Assembly: GCF_001426545.1 (NCBI RefSeq)
Contig: NZ_LMEZ01000002.1
Coordinates: forward strand, 26,862-90,861
Reading direction: 5' to 3'
Origin: Mycobacterium sp. Root135
Lineage (GTDB): Bacteria; Actinomycetota; Actinomycetes; Mycobacteriales; Mycobacteriaceae
DNA length: 64,000 nt
This document shows, in pieces, positions 50,009 through 58,267 of this stretch (its first letter is position 1; the number at the start of each line of letters is the position of its first letter). Under the pieces are notes generated by a model. That model worked only from the letters and a program-made list of their open reading frames with translations, ran no database searches and was not told where the DNA came from. A program made the position numbers and the translations under genes.

Positions 50009-51100
50009 CTAAGCGTTGGACAGCAGATTCCCAGCGTACAACCCTTTTCCGGTCACCAGGGGCAAGTCGAGCGTCGTCCGAATGCCGGGAGGTGCGGCCA
50101 CCACCTCGGGGATCGCGTTGACCACCCGCGCCGCCGTCGCCACGCAGCCGGCGTGGTTGTGGTCGCCGTTGGGGCTGCTGAGGCACAGGTCGATGGAGTA
50201 GGTCGGCTCGCCGGTGATCTCGATGCGATACGAGCCGCCCTCCTGGGCCGGTTGGGGCCAGTCCGGGCACAGGTCGTCGCGGGTTCTGGTGACGTGCTCC
50301 AGCACGACGGCTGCCTTCCCGTCGACCATGCCCCGGACCTCGAAGCGAAGGGCTGCCGCGGTGCCCTTGGCGATGCGCCCCGACGCAATGTCGAAGTCCT
50401 CGGGGGCGGGTTCGCGGACGTAGCTCTGCGTGACCTCGTCCAGGGTGACGCCGAGGCCCGCGGCGAGCTGCCGCACCACCGAGCCCCAGGCGAGGCTCAG
50501 CACGCCGGGCTGCAGCAGCATCGGGGTCTCGTCGAGCGGCTTGCCGAAGCCCATCACGTCGAACATGACGGTGGCGCTGTCATAGGTGTCGTAGTTGATG
50601 ATCTCCATGCAGCGGATCTGTTCGACGCTCTGACATGTCCCGGCGAGTGCCATCGGGATGAGGTCGTTGGCGAAGCCGGGGTCGATGCCGTTGACGAAGA
50701 TGCTGGACCCGCCCGCTTCGGCGGCCTCGGCGATGGGCGCGATCATCTCGTCGGGCAAGGTGCCCCAAGGGAATTGGAGGAACACCGCTGCGCTGGCGAC
50801 CACGTTGACGCCGGCGGCCAGGATGCGTCGGTAGTCCTCGAGCGCCTCGACGAGTCGGTTGTCGGCCATCGCGGTGTACACCACGCACTGGGGCTTGGCA
50901 GCGAGGATGGCGTCCAGGTCGGTGGTGGCCGTGATGCCGGTCGATCGGTCGAGTCCGGCGAGCTCGCCGGCGTCCTTGCCCGCCTTGGCATCCGAGGACA
51001 CCCACACGCCGGTGAGCTCGAATCGGGGGTCTCTGATCAGCTGGGTGAGCGCGTGCTTGCCGACGTTGCCGGTGCCGATGGCTGCGACCTTGATCGCCAT
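50009..51100 (-). CDS. DapB-like NAD(P)-dependent dehydrogenase (Rv0926c-type)
   Basis: The 363-aa protein has a dihydrodipicolinate-reductase-like N-terminal Rossmann fold (VAAIGTGNVGKHALTQLIRD, GTGNVG at about 8-13; CVVYTAMADNR) and a C-terminal alpha/beta substrate domain different from DapB. This places it in the mycobacterial NAD(P)H-dependent amine-dehydrogenase-like group. True DapB catalytic HH motifs are absent, so lysine biosynthesis is unlikely. It lies 11 nt downstream of the SDR gene and shares its KstR-type operator, suggesting a joint role in lipid or steroid breakdown. Confidence 0.83.
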   Translation of the reverse strand: MAIKVAAIGTGNVGKHALTQLIRDPRFELTGVWVSSDAKAGKDAGELAGLDRSTGITATTDLDAILAAKPQCVVYTAMADNRLVEALEDYRRILAAGVNVVASAAVFLQFPWGTLPDEMIAPIAEAAEAGGSSIFVNGIDPGFANDLIPMALAGTCQSVEQIRCMEIINYDTYDSATVMFDVMGFGKPLDETPMLLQPGVLSLAWGSVVRQLAAGLGVTLDEVTQSYVREPAPEDFDIASGRIAKGTAAALRFEVRGMVDGKAAVVLEHVTRTRDDLCPDWPQPAQEGGSYRIEITGEPTYSIDLCLSSPNGDHNHAGCVATAARVVNAIPEVVAAPPGIRTTLDLPLVTGKGLYAGNLLSNA

Positions 51101-51111
51101 GTGGTCGTCCT

Positions 51112-51903
51112 TTACAGGTCGGGGATCGGGAAGGTGAAGTTGGGGAAGGTGATGCCGCCGTCGACCTCGAGGGTCTTGCCGGTCAGGTAACTGCCGGCGG
51201 GCGACGCGAGATAGACGGCGGCCGCGGCGATGTCGGTGGGATCGCCCAACCGGCGCATCGGCGTGGCGTCCTCCATCGGTTTGCGCAGCTCGTCGTTGCT
51301 GGCCAGGACGTCGAGTGCCGAGGTGAGGATCGACCCCGGCGCGATGGCGTTGACGCGGATGCGCGGCGCCAGATCGAGGGCAGACAGCCGGGTGTAGTGG
51401 GCGAGCGCCGCCTTGGCGGTCCCGTACGCCGCGAACCCTCGGCCGGAGACTCGGCTCATGGTCGATGTGATGTTGATGATGCTGCCGCCGCCGGAGTGTT
51501 CGAGCATCAGCGGGACGGCGGCCGTGGTCAGCGCGTGGGCCGTCGTCACGTTGAACGTGAAGGCGTCGCGAAGATCCTTGGTCGAGGTGTCCAACAGTGG
51601 CGCCGGCATGCTGCCGCCGACGTTGTTGACGACGATGTCTAGTTTGCCGAAGGCCTCTACGGCCTGCTGCGCCAGCGACGCGGTGTCCTCCGGATGGGCC
51701 AGGTCGGCGACCACGACGTGCGCGCGGCGCCCGGTGGCCCTGATCTGCTCGGCCACCTCGTCGAGCTGTGACTGCGTCCGCGCCGCGATCACCACGTCGG
51801 CGCCTGCTTCGGCGAAGGCCAGCGCCATGGCGGCGCCGAGTCCGCGTCCTGCTCCGGTGACGACGGCCACCTGACCGTCGAGTTTGAACTTGTCCAGAAT
51901 CAC
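51112..51903 (-). CDS. Short-chain dehydrogenase/reductase (Rv0927c-type)
   Basis: This 263-aa classical SDR has TGAGRGLG (about 16-23) for NAD(P), NNVGG (about 92), the catalytic Ser in INITSTMS and YxxxK in [11 protein letters not shown] (about 160), and a C-terminal GKTLEVDGG. Ile/Val-rich strands fit the Rossmann core. An ATG at 51903 starts 13 nt below a KstR-like box. The gene order mntH ... DapB-like ... SDR matches M. tuberculosis Rv0924c-Rv0927c. The substrate is probably a hydroxyacyl or steroid compound; that is inference from the operator. Confidence 0.88.
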   Translation of the reverse strand: MILDKFKLDGQVAVVTGAGRGLGAAMALAFAEAGADVVIAARTQSQLDEVAEQIRATGRRAHVVVADLAHPEDTASLAQQAVEAFGKLDIVVNNVGGSMPAPLLDTSTKDLRDAFTFNVTTAHALTTAAVPLMLEHSGGGSIINITSTMSRVSGRGFAAYGTAKAALAHYTRLSALDLAPRIRVNAIAPGSILTSALDVLASNDELRKPMEDATPMRRLGDPTDIAAAAVYLASPAGSYLTGKTLEVDGGITFPNFTFPIPDL

Positions 51904-51915
51904 GGTCGCGACGCT

Positions 51916-51933
51916 ACTAGAACACGTTCTAGT
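51916..51933. promoter_or_regulatory. KstR-type operator upstream of SDR operon
   Basis: ACTAGAAC-AC-GTTCTAGT has perfect 8-bp arms. The central TAGAACACGTTCTA (51918-51931) fits the KstR consensus TNNAACNNGTTNNA at all fixed positions. It sits 13 nt above the SDR start. KstR is the TetR repressor of cholesterol catabolism in mycobacteria. Confidence 0.75.
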
Positions 51934-51945
51934 TTGTCAGCGGAT

Positions 51946-52006
51946 CGCGAGTTCTGCGCCACGGTCGCGATTCAGCGGCGATCACGACCCTGCCGCAGAA
52001 ATCGCG
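51946..52006. repeat. REP-like dyad element, left copy
   Basis: The segment GAGTTCTGCGCCACGGTCGC, continuing to 51972, is followed by an imperfect inverted copy (about 51979-52006: GATCACGACCCTGCCGCAGAA). A related dyad with GAGTTCTGCACCGCGGTCGT occurs at 52925-52984, at the other end of the AbiEi-like gene. The first arms of the two elements agree at most positions. Confidence 0.6.
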
Positions 52007-52065
52007 GACGTGCCTGTGCACAACTCGTTCCCCCGGGGCCTTTTCCGTCGGTGCCGACGGCCAGC

Positions 52066-52947
52066 ATGCGAGACATGTGGCAGCCAATCGTAGGTAGTGA
52101 GGCCATCCGCGACGGCCATCTCACCCGCGGCGGGCTGCGGTGGAACTACACCGCCGCCCACCCACGCGTCTACGTTCCGAACGGCGCCGATCAGACTGTG
52201 CTGACGAACGCGCACGCGGCCTGGCTGTGGACGAGCAGACGCGGGGTGATCGCAGGGCGCGCCGCGGCGGCCTTGCACGGAGCCAAGTGGGTCGACGCGT
52301 CGACTCCCATCGAGGTGGTCACGGCGCACACCCGTCCGCGGGCTGGAGTGATCGTGCGCGAGGAGCGGATCGGCGCGGACGAGATCACCGAGGTCTGCGG
52401 TCTGCCCGTCACGACGCCGGCCCGCACCGCGCTGGACCTCGGCCGACACCTGCCGCGCAACGTTGCGGTGGCGCACCTCGACGCATTGGCCGCCGCCACT
52501 GCAGTTACGGCAACCGCCGCGCTGGAGTTGGCTGCGCGATACCGGGGAGCGCGTGGTGTGCGGCGGGCGCGAATTGCGTTGGGGCTGATGGATTCCGGGG
52601 CCCAGTCGCCGAAGGAGACCTGGCTGCGCCTCATCCTGGTGGACGACGGTCTGCCGGCGCCAAGAACCCAGATCGAGGTATCCGACGGAGTCGCTCGGGC
52701 GTTCATCGACATGGGTTACGACGAGCCAAAGGTCGGCTTGGACTACGAGGGAGCGCATCACAGTGCCGAGCGGAGGCAGTACGTCCACGACATCGGCAGA
52801 GGCGATCTCGTCGACCGCCAGGGTTGGATCGACCTCCGGGTCGTGGCCGAACACAGTCGACGATTCACGCTCGATCGAGTGCGGGCCGCGTTCGCCCGTC
52901 GCGGCTGGACTCCACCGCCTTCGCCGAGTTCTGCACCGCGGTCGTGA
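52066..52947 (+). CDS. AbiEi-type / DUF559-like mycobacterial protein
   Basis: The 293-aa protein has an N-terminal winged-helix-like segment with GSEAIRDGHLTRGGLRWNY and VYVPNGADQT, a middle region (RGVIAGRAAAALHGAKWVD, then TPARTALDLGRHLP) typical of type IV antitoxin AbiEi-domain proteins of mycobacteria, and a C-terminal part with VGLDYEGAHHSAERRQYVHD resembling the DUF559/Vsr-like nuclease fold (D-Y-E-G...H). No toxin gene (AbiEii) is adjacent. Start ATG 52066 or 52075. The gene is flanked on both sides by related dyad repeats, one overlapping its stop codon. Confidence 0.72.
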   Translation: MRDMWQPIVGSEAIRDGHLTRGGLRWNYTAAHPRVYVPNGADQTVLTNAHAAWLWTSRRGVIAGRAAAALHGAKWVDASTPIEVVTAHTRPRAGVIVREERIGADEITEVCGLPVTTPARTALDLGRHLPRNVAVAHLDALAAATAVTATAALELAARYRGARGVRRARIALGLMDSGAQSPKETWLRLILVDDGLPAPRTQIEVSDGVARAFIDMGYDEPKVGLDYEGAHHSAERRQYVHDIGRGDLVDRQGWIDLRVVAEHSRRFTLDRVRAAFARRGWTPPPSPSSAPRS

Positions 52948-52984
52948 TCTCGCGGAATCAGCAGCCCTGGTGCAGATGTCGCGG
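52925..52984. repeat. REP-like dyad element, right copy
   Basis: GAGTTCTGCACCGCGGTCGT at 52926-52945 pairs imperfectly with GCAGCCCTGGTGCAGATGT (about 52961-52979). The element overlaps the last codons of the AbiEi-like gene and is related to 51946-52006. Confidence 0.6.
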
Positions 52985-53084
52985 TGGGCGAAAGCAGGGA
53001 TGCGCAAACACCCTGGCACGACGTCCAGCGGTGGTACCTTCCGCTCATCGACCGCCGAGCGACGGCGCGCGAAGGGGGAGTGTC

Positions 53085-53402
53085 ATGCGTGTGAAGACAT
53101 CGACGGTGGCGGGGATCTTCGCCGCCACGTGCGCCGCGGCGGCCATCGCTGCCGCGCCAACCGCCTTCGCCGACGAAAGCTGCGACCCGGCGGTCGTGAA
53201 TTGCGACACCGCCGGCATCGTCGACAGCCCTGGCAACGTCCAAATCAACGACGCGCCAGCACCATCGGACAACGCGAGCTATCCCTTCGACAACGACTGG
53301 TACTTCAACCCGGCCGGCGGCGGCACGGATCTCCAGCCGAACAACGCATCGCACTCCGGCGGCGGTGGCGGTGGCGCCTCCGGCGGTGGCGGACATCGAT
53401 AG
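53085..53402 (+). CDS. Small secreted protein, CxTPG family, member 3
   Basis: The 105-aa protein has a signal peptide (MRVKTSTVAGIFAATCAAAA to an AFA cleavage site near residue 29). The mature part has SCDPAVVNCDTAGIVDSPGNVQI with two cysteines, a tail with YPFDNDWYFNPAGGG, and a low-complexity Gly/Ser/His C-terminus. The SPGNVQINDAP segment aligns with TPGNVEISAEAP of member 2. GGGGGAG lies before ATG 53085. It is followed 47 nt later by another exported protein gene. Function is unknown. Confidence 0.75.
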   Translation: MRVKTSTVAGIFAATCAAAAIAAAPTAFADESCDPAVVNCDTAGIVDSPGNVQINDAPAPSDNASYPFDNDWYFNPAGGGTDLQPNNASHSGGGGGGASGGGGHR

Positions 53403-53449
53403 TGTCGACAGTCATCCGTAGCGCCATTCACACCGAAGGAGACTCATTC

Positions 53450-53794
53450 ATGTCGATTCCCACGCGAGCCACGCTCGGCGTCGTAGCTGCCGCCATCACC
53501 GGGGCAGTGTTGTTCGGTGCGGCGCCGTCAGCCCTTGCCGATCCGCCGCCACCGCCGGCGCCCGGCTGCTCGGCGGCCGACTTCGAACAGCTCAAGGGCG
53601 TGGTCTCGACGGCGACGGCGGACTACTTCTTCACCCACCCCGACGCCAACGCCTTCTTCTCGACGCTCAAGGGGCAACCCCGCGACCAAGTCAAGAAGCA
53701 GGTCGACGACTACTTCGCCGCCAATCCTCAGACGAAGTCTGAACTCGACGGCATCCGCCAACCGATTCGGGACATGAAGGCTCGCTGCAGCTAG
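53450..53794 (+). CDS. Exported haemophore-like haem-binding protein (MHB family)
   Basis: The 114-aa protein has a signal peptide (MSIPTRATLGVVAAAITGAV to an ALA cleavage site near residue 30), a Pro-rich start, and a small helical domain with PGCSAADFEQLKGVVSTATAD, FFTHPDANAFFSTLKGQP and a terminal KARC. The two cysteines at both ends and helical pattern match mycobacterial haemophore-type (Rv0203-like, MHB) proteins that bind haem outside the cell. The RBS GAAGGAG is well placed. It overlaps the convergent ku gene by 4 nt. Confidence 0.83.
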   Translation: MSIPTRATLGVVAAAITGAVLFGAAPSALADPPPPPAPGCSAADFEQLKGVVSTATADYFFTHPDANAFFSTLKGQPRDQVKKQVDDYFAANPQTKSELDGIRQPIRDMKARCS

Positions 53795-54702
53795 TCCTTC
53801 GCGGCGGCCTTCTTGGCCGGTGCCTTCTTTGCGGCCGTCTTCTTCGCCGGTGCCTTCTTGGCGGCGGCTTTCTTGGCGGGTGCCTCGTCCGCGGGTGCCT
53901 TCTTGGCGCCAGCCCGCGCCTGCACGCTGGCCTCCAGCTTGGCCAGCAGATCCGACACGTCGTCGGTCTCGTCAAGGTTCTCCGCGGGCTGTTCCTCGAC
54001 CGAGAACGCTTGCCCGCCGTCGATCTTGGCTTGGATCAGCTCCATCATCTCGACGCGGTAGTCGTCGGTGAACGCCTCGGGATGGAAGTCGTCGGTCATC
54101 GACTCGACGACCTGGCCAGCCATCTTGAGCTCGGCGGGCTTGATGTCGACCTTCTTGTCCAGCTCGGGGAAGTCGGGGTCCCGAATCTCGTCGGGCCACA
54201 GCAGGGTGTGCACGATCATCACCTCGCGCTTGCCGAAGTCCTTGACGCGCAACGCCGCCAGCCTGGTCTTGCTTCGCAACGCGAAGTGCACGATCGCGAC
54301 CCGGTCGGTCTCGGCGAGCGTCTGCGCCAGCAGCATGTAGGACTTCGACGACTTCGAATCTGGCTCGAGGAAGTAGCTCTTGTCGTACATCAGCGGGTCG
54401 ATCTGGTCGGCCGGAACGAACTCGACGACTTCGATCTCCCGGCTGCGTTCTTCGGGCAGCGTGGCGATGTCCTCGTCGGTGATGATGACGGTTTGACCGT
54501 CGTCAGCGTCGTACGACTTTGCGATGTCGCGATATTCGACGACCTCGCCGCACACCTCGCAGGTCCGCTTGTAGCGGATGCGACCGTTGTCCTTCGCGTG
54601 GACCTGGTGGAACTTGATGTCATGGTCTTCAGTCGCGCTGTAGACCTTGACCGGCACGTTCACCAGGCCGAAGGCAACCGATCCCTTCCAGATGGAACGC
54701 AT
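53791..54702 (-). CDS. ku: Non-homologous end-joining protein Ku
   Basis: This 303-aa DNA-end-binding protein begins with the Ku signature MRSIWKGSVAFGLVNVPV and contains CEVCGEVV and the EVVEFVPADQIDPLMYDKSY beta-barrel segment, then the KADFG-like ALRVKDFGKREVMIVHTLLWP. The last 40 residues are Lys/Ala/Pro repeats (AKKAPAKK type), as in M. smegmatis Ku, where such tails promote DNA bridging. It homodimerises on double-strand ends and recruits LigD, which is not in this window. It is convergent with the haemophore gene. Confidence 0.94.
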   Translation of the reverse strand: MRSIWKGSVAFGLVNVPVKVYSATEDHDIKFHQVHAKDNGRIRYKRTCEVCGEVVEYRDIAKSYDADDGQTVIITDEDIATLPEERSREIEVVEFVPADQIDPLMYDKSYFLEPDSKSSKSYMLLAQTLAETDRVAIVHFALRSKTRLAALRVKDFGKREVMIVHTLLWPDEIRDPDFPELDKKVDIKPAELKMAGQVVESMTDDFHPEAFTDDYRVEMMELIQAKIDGGQAFSVEEQPAENLDETDDVSDLLAKLEASVQARAGAKKAPADEAPAKKAAAKKAPAKKTAAKKAPAKKAAAKD

Positions 54703-54723
54703 GACCCAGTATGGCCCACGGCC

Positions 54724-55641
54724 TCACCCCAATTGAAGAGCGGCGCGATCCGGAAGGTCGGCCCCCGCGCGGGCGACGGTCACCGCCGAGGCGTGTGCCG
54801 CCGCTCGCAGCACGCTCTCCAGCGCGTCGACGTCGATGCGGGCCAGGTCCGCACGCCGGTCGCCGCCCAGGAGGTCCAACGACCACAGCGCGTCGATGAG
54901 ACCGGTCATGAAGGAGTCGCCTGCGCCGACGGTGTCGACCACCTCGACCGGGCGCGCCGCGACGCGCACGGTGCCCGCGGTGCACACCGCGAACGAGCCG
55001 TCTCCGCCCATGGTGACCACCACGATCGACGGGCCGAGGCTCTGCCATGCCGTCGCGATTTGTTCGGGCGTGCGGGTCGGGTCGATCCAGTGCAGGTCCT
55101 CGTCGCTGGCCTTGACCACGTCGGCCTTCTCGACGAGCCGGTTGATCCGGTCGACGGCCTGATCGTGGTCCTCGATGAGGGCGGGCCGGACGTTCGGGTC
55201 GAACGTGATGGTGGCGGCGAGGCGGTAGGCGTCGAGCAGCGCGGCCGTCGCGAGGCAGCCCGGGTCGAGGAATCCGGCGATCGACCCGGTGTGGGCGACC
55301 AGCGGGGGAGCGACCTCCGGTGTCCCGCTCAGCTGCCACTCGATGTCGAATGTGTAAGTCGCAGCGCCATTTTCGTCGATGGCGGCGGCAGCCGTCGGCG
55401 TGCGCTCTGCGCCGGTGCTGCCCGGCACCAGCCGTACGCCGGACGCCTCGACGTACTCGACGATGCGCCGGCCGCGCTCGTCGTCGGCGATGTGGGTGAG
55501 GAAGTCGACGCCGCGGTCCAGCCGGCCCAGTCCGACGGCGACGTTGAGTGGGCTTCCGCCGACGTGCTCGCCGAGCACCTTGCCTTCTCGCGCGACGATG
55601 TCGATCAGCGCCTCGCCGATGACGAGGGCGCGGTTCGTCAT
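54724..55641 (-). CDS. PfkB family carbohydrate kinase (fructokinase-like)
   Basis: The 305-aa ribokinase-like kinase begins with LVIGEALIDIVAREG, has the substrate-binding HVGGSPLNVAVGLGRL at about 25-40 and the PfkB signature VDTVGAGDSFMTGLIDALW (DTxGAGD with catalytic Asp, about 255). It is likely to phosphorylate fructose formed by the adjacent mannitol dehydrogenase. ATG 55641 overlaps that gene's stop (ATGA). It is the last gene of the polyol catabolic pair. Confidence 0.88.
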   Translation of the reverse strand: MTNRALVIGEALIDIVAREGKVLGEHVGGSPLNVAVGLGRLDRGVDFLTHIADDERGRRIVEYVEASGVRLVPGSTGAERTPTAAAAIDENGAATYTFDIEWQLSGTPEVAPPLVAHTGSIAGFLDPGCLATAALLDAYRLAATITFDPNVRPALIEDHDQAVDRINRLVEKADVVKASDEDLHWIDPTRTPEQIATAWQSLGPSIVVVTMGGDGSFAVCTAGTVRVAARPVEVVDTVGAGDSFMTGLIDALWSLDLLGGDRRADLARIDVDALESVLRAAAHASAVTVARAGADLPDRAALQLG

Positions 55642-57056
55642 CGCTCGTCCGAGTTCAACAGCGCCTCCAGCGTGGCGCGAGATCCCACGCGGTGCAGCGA
55701 ATCCAATGCCCACAGGTAGGCCTCGACGAAGCGTGGCTCGGCGGCGAGTTCGCCGAACAGCGCGGTGTTCTCGATGAATGTCGTCGGATTCTCGAGTTGC
55801 GACTTGGCCAGTGGCACCAGGGTGTCCGCGAGGTTGTCCTGGACGTCGATCGGCTCGCCCTGTTCATCGACGCCCTCGGCGTAGCGGGCCCAGCTTGCGA
55901 CGGTCGCCGCGGACAACCTCACTGGCTCACCGGAACGCAGGTTCTCCTTGATGACCGGCACCAGCCATTGCGGGATGCGGTCCGAGGAGCCGAAGCACAG
56001 CCGGACGATGGTGTCGCGCACGCTGGGATTGGCGAAGCGGTCGATGGCGGTCTGCTTGAACTTCGGGAGGTCGATGCCGGGAACGGGCTTGAGGGTCGGG
56101 GTCGCCTCCGTGTCCATGTACTCGAGAAGGAACTTGGCGAACAAGGGGTCGCCTGCCGCGTCGGCCACGAGTCGGTAGCCGGCCAGATACGCGAAGTAGC
56201 AAAGGGCTTGATGGCCCGCGTTGAGGAGTCGCAGCTTCATCAGCTCGTAGGGCGTGACGTCGTCGACCAGCAGCACGCCGACCTCGTCGTACGGCGGTCG
56301 ACCGTCGGAGAAGTCGTCGTCGAGCACCCACGCGGTGAACGGTTCCGCCGCGACCGGCCACGCGTCGTCGACACCGGAGTCGGCGGCGAGGTTCTCGATC
56401 ACGTCCGGCGTGGTGACCGGCGTGATCCGGTCGACCATCGAGTTGGGGAAGCGTGTGTTGGCCCTCATCCACTCGGCCAGGTCGGGTTGCGTCCGCTCGG
56501 CGTAGGTGGTGAACGCCTCTCGGGCGACGTCGCCGTTGCCCTCGATGTTGTCGCAGGACACGATCGTCGGCGACGGAATGCCTCGTTCCTTGCGCCGGGC
56601 GAGCGCCGCGGTCACCAGACCGAAGACGCTGTCCGGGCCGGCGTCGTCGACGAAGTAGCCACCCTCGGTGATGGTCAGTTCGACGATGCGGGTCGTCGGA
56701 GCAGCGATCAGTTCGATGACGGCCTCTGGGTCGTCGGGCGCGAACTTGTAGTCGACGATCGAACCGATGACCCGTGCGTCGCGGGTGCCATCGGGGTTCA
56801 TCAAGATCAAGGTGTAGAGGCCGTCCTGGTCGGCCATGACCGTCGCCATCTTGCGGTCGCCGGGCAGTACGCCGACGCCGCAGATGCCCCACTCCTTGGC
56901 CTTGCCGTCGGAGAGCAGCCGGTCGAGGTACATCGCCTGGTGGGCTCGGTGAAAGCCGCCCACCCCGAAATGCACTATGCCGACGCTGATCTCACTGCGA
57001 TCGTAGGACGGCTTCGAGATCGTGATCTCGGAAAGGGACGCGTTGTTGAGCTTCAT
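55638..57056 (-). CDS. Mannitol dehydrogenase family protein (mannitol/sorbitol to fructose)
   Basis: This 472-aa polyol-specific long-chain dehydrogenase has the N-terminal Rossmann motif GIVHFGVGGFHRAHQAMY (about 26-43), a VSCDNIEGNG segment, and the C-terminal catalytic MKLRLLNAGHQAL with the family active-site lysine and histidine (about 289-300). Length is standard. It oxidises mannitol, arabinitol or sorbitol with NAD, and the product goes to the coupled PfkB kinase. It is divergent from the SorC regulator and the polyol ABC operon. Confidence 0.92.
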   Translation of the reverse strand: MKLNNASLSEITISKPSYDRSEISVGIVHFGVGGFHRAHQAMYLDRLLSDGKAKEWGICGVGVLPGDRKMATVMADQDGLYTLILMNPDGTRDARVIGSIVDYKFAPDDPEAVIELIAAPTTRIVELTITEGGYFVDDAGPDSVFGLVTAALARRKERGIPSPTIVSCDNIEGNGDVAREAFTTYAERTQPDLAEWMRANTRFPNSMVDRITPVTTPDVIENLAADSGVDDAWPVAAEPFTAWVLDDDFSDGRPPYDEVGVLLVDDVTPYELMKLRLLNAGHQALCYFAYLAGYRLVADAAGDPLFAKFLLEYMDTEATPTLKPVPGIDLPKFKQTAIDRFANPSVRDTIVRLCFGSSDRIPQWLVPVIKENLRSGEPVRLSAATVASWARYAEGVDEQGEPIDVQDNLADTLVPLAKSQLENPTTFIENTALFGELAAEPRFVEAYLWALDSLHRVGSRATLEALLNSDER

Positions 57057-57256
57057 GACCTGGTCACCACTTTCTCGACGCTACCCGGCGTTGGGTAGGC
57101 GTCGGCATGAAATCGGACGGTCTGAACCGTCGTTTTGCCTCGAAACGGTCGCTGCACTGAAAGTGTTGTGTAGGTCACATTCACATGTTAGCGTGATGAG
57201 CATCTACACGCGACCCCGAGCATTTGCTCACTAACTTCGCCGAAAGGGGACCGGAG

Positions 57257-58243
57257 ATGGTGGCGACACCGACGTCGAACACCCAAGTGGCGGAACCCCC
57301 CGCGGATGCGGCCCCAAACGGCGGCGCAACGCCCGAGGATCTGCGTCTCGCCCTCCGCGCGGCCACGCTCTACTACCTCGACGGACTCACGCAGGCCGAG
57401 ATCGCCGCCAAGCTTGGCGTATCACGGCCCACCGCAGGCAGGTTGATCGCCAGGGCCAAGGCCAGAGGGCTGGTGCGCATCGAAGTAGTCGTGCCGCCGA
57501 CCATGAAGGACGACCTGCACGCCGACGAGGAACGCCTGCTCGAGCAGCGGTACGGGCTGACCGAAGCTGTGGTCACCGGACACTTGGGTCGAGCGGCGGG
57601 CGCCCTCCTCATGAGGCGGCTGTCCGAGAACGACGTCCTCGGCTTCACCTGGGGGCCCGAGCAGGTTGCCGCCGTCACCGCCTTGGCCCCCGGCGTGGCC
57701 AGCTGCCGCGTGGTCGTCCAACTCGACGGCGCGATGTCCACCGCCGCCTATCAGACGGGCATGGAGTTCATCCTCAGTCGCGGTGCGGACATGTTGCGCG
57801 CCAGTGCAATGCGCCTTCCTGCACCCTTGTACGCCGACCCGTCGACCGTCGTGTCCATGCGGAGCGACTCGGTGATCTCGCGGACGCTTGAGACCGGTCG
57901 GCGCGCCGACACCATGTTGTTCGGCGTCGGTTCGGTGAGCACGTCGACCACGTTGTTCGAAGGCAGCTTCCTCGACACGCGGATGCTCGACGAACTCGTG
58001 TCGCTCGGAGCCGTCGGCGAAATCGGCGGTCGCTTCTTCGACGCCGAGGGTGCGCCAGTGGTCACCGAGCTCGCCCACCGGGCGGTGTCGGTGCCGCTCG
58101 AGGACATCCGCAACTGCGACAAGACCATCCTGATTTGCAGTGGGCCACCCAAGCACGAAGCGACGCGGGCCGCTCTTCGCGGTGGATTGGGGAAACTTCT
58201 GGTATGCGACATCGATTGTGCACGTTGGCTCTTGGATCAGTAG
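57257..58243 (+). CDS. SorC/DeoR-family sugar-binding transcriptional regulator
   Basis: The 328-aa regulator has an N-terminal HTH (about 30-75: YYLDGLTQAEIAAKLGVSRPTAGRL) and a C-terminal SorC-type sugar-binding domain (AGALLMRRLSENDVLGFTWG, later FGVGSVSTSTTLFEG and EIGGRFFDAEGAPV). It is placed between the divergent mannitol dehydrogenase and the ABC operon, so it probably senses a polyol phosphate or polyol. ATG 57257 follows GGACCGGAG. The 200-nt region upstream has dyad-like sequence but no repeat that I can name with confidence. Confidence 0.87.
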   Translation: MVATPTSNTQVAEPPADAAPNGGATPEDLRLALRAATLYYLDGLTQAEIAAKLGVSRPTAGRLIARAKARGLVRIEVVVPPTMKDDLHADEERLLEQRYGLTEAVVTGHLGRAAGALLMRRLSENDVLGFTWGPEQVAAVTALAPGVASCRVVVQLDGAMSTAAYQTGMEFILSRGADMLRASAMRLPAPLYADPSTVVSMRSDSVISRTLETGRRADTMLFGVGSVSTSTTLFEGSFLDTRMLDELVSLGAVGEIGGRFFDAEGAPVVTELAHRAVSVPLEDIRNCDKTILICSGPPKHEATRAALRGGLGKLLVCDIDCARWLLDQ

Positions 58244-58267
58244 TACTCAACGAGGAGTGAGGTGAAG

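Noticed and set aside
47766..50012. 748-aa open frame on the plus strand
   Set aside because: It is antisense to the fusion gene and mntH; Gln/His/Asp/Gly-rich repeats reflect the complementary strand of membrane-protein codons.
50009..51100. Lysine-pathway DapB
   Set aside because: The N-terminal Rossmann fold is similar, but length (363 aa) and lack of the DapB catalytic histidine pair argue for a different dehydrogenase.
53813..53920. Tandem DNA repeat at the ku 3' end
   Set aside because: The repeat encodes the Lys/Ala/Pro tail of Ku (AKKAPAKK units), a known protein feature, not a separate element.
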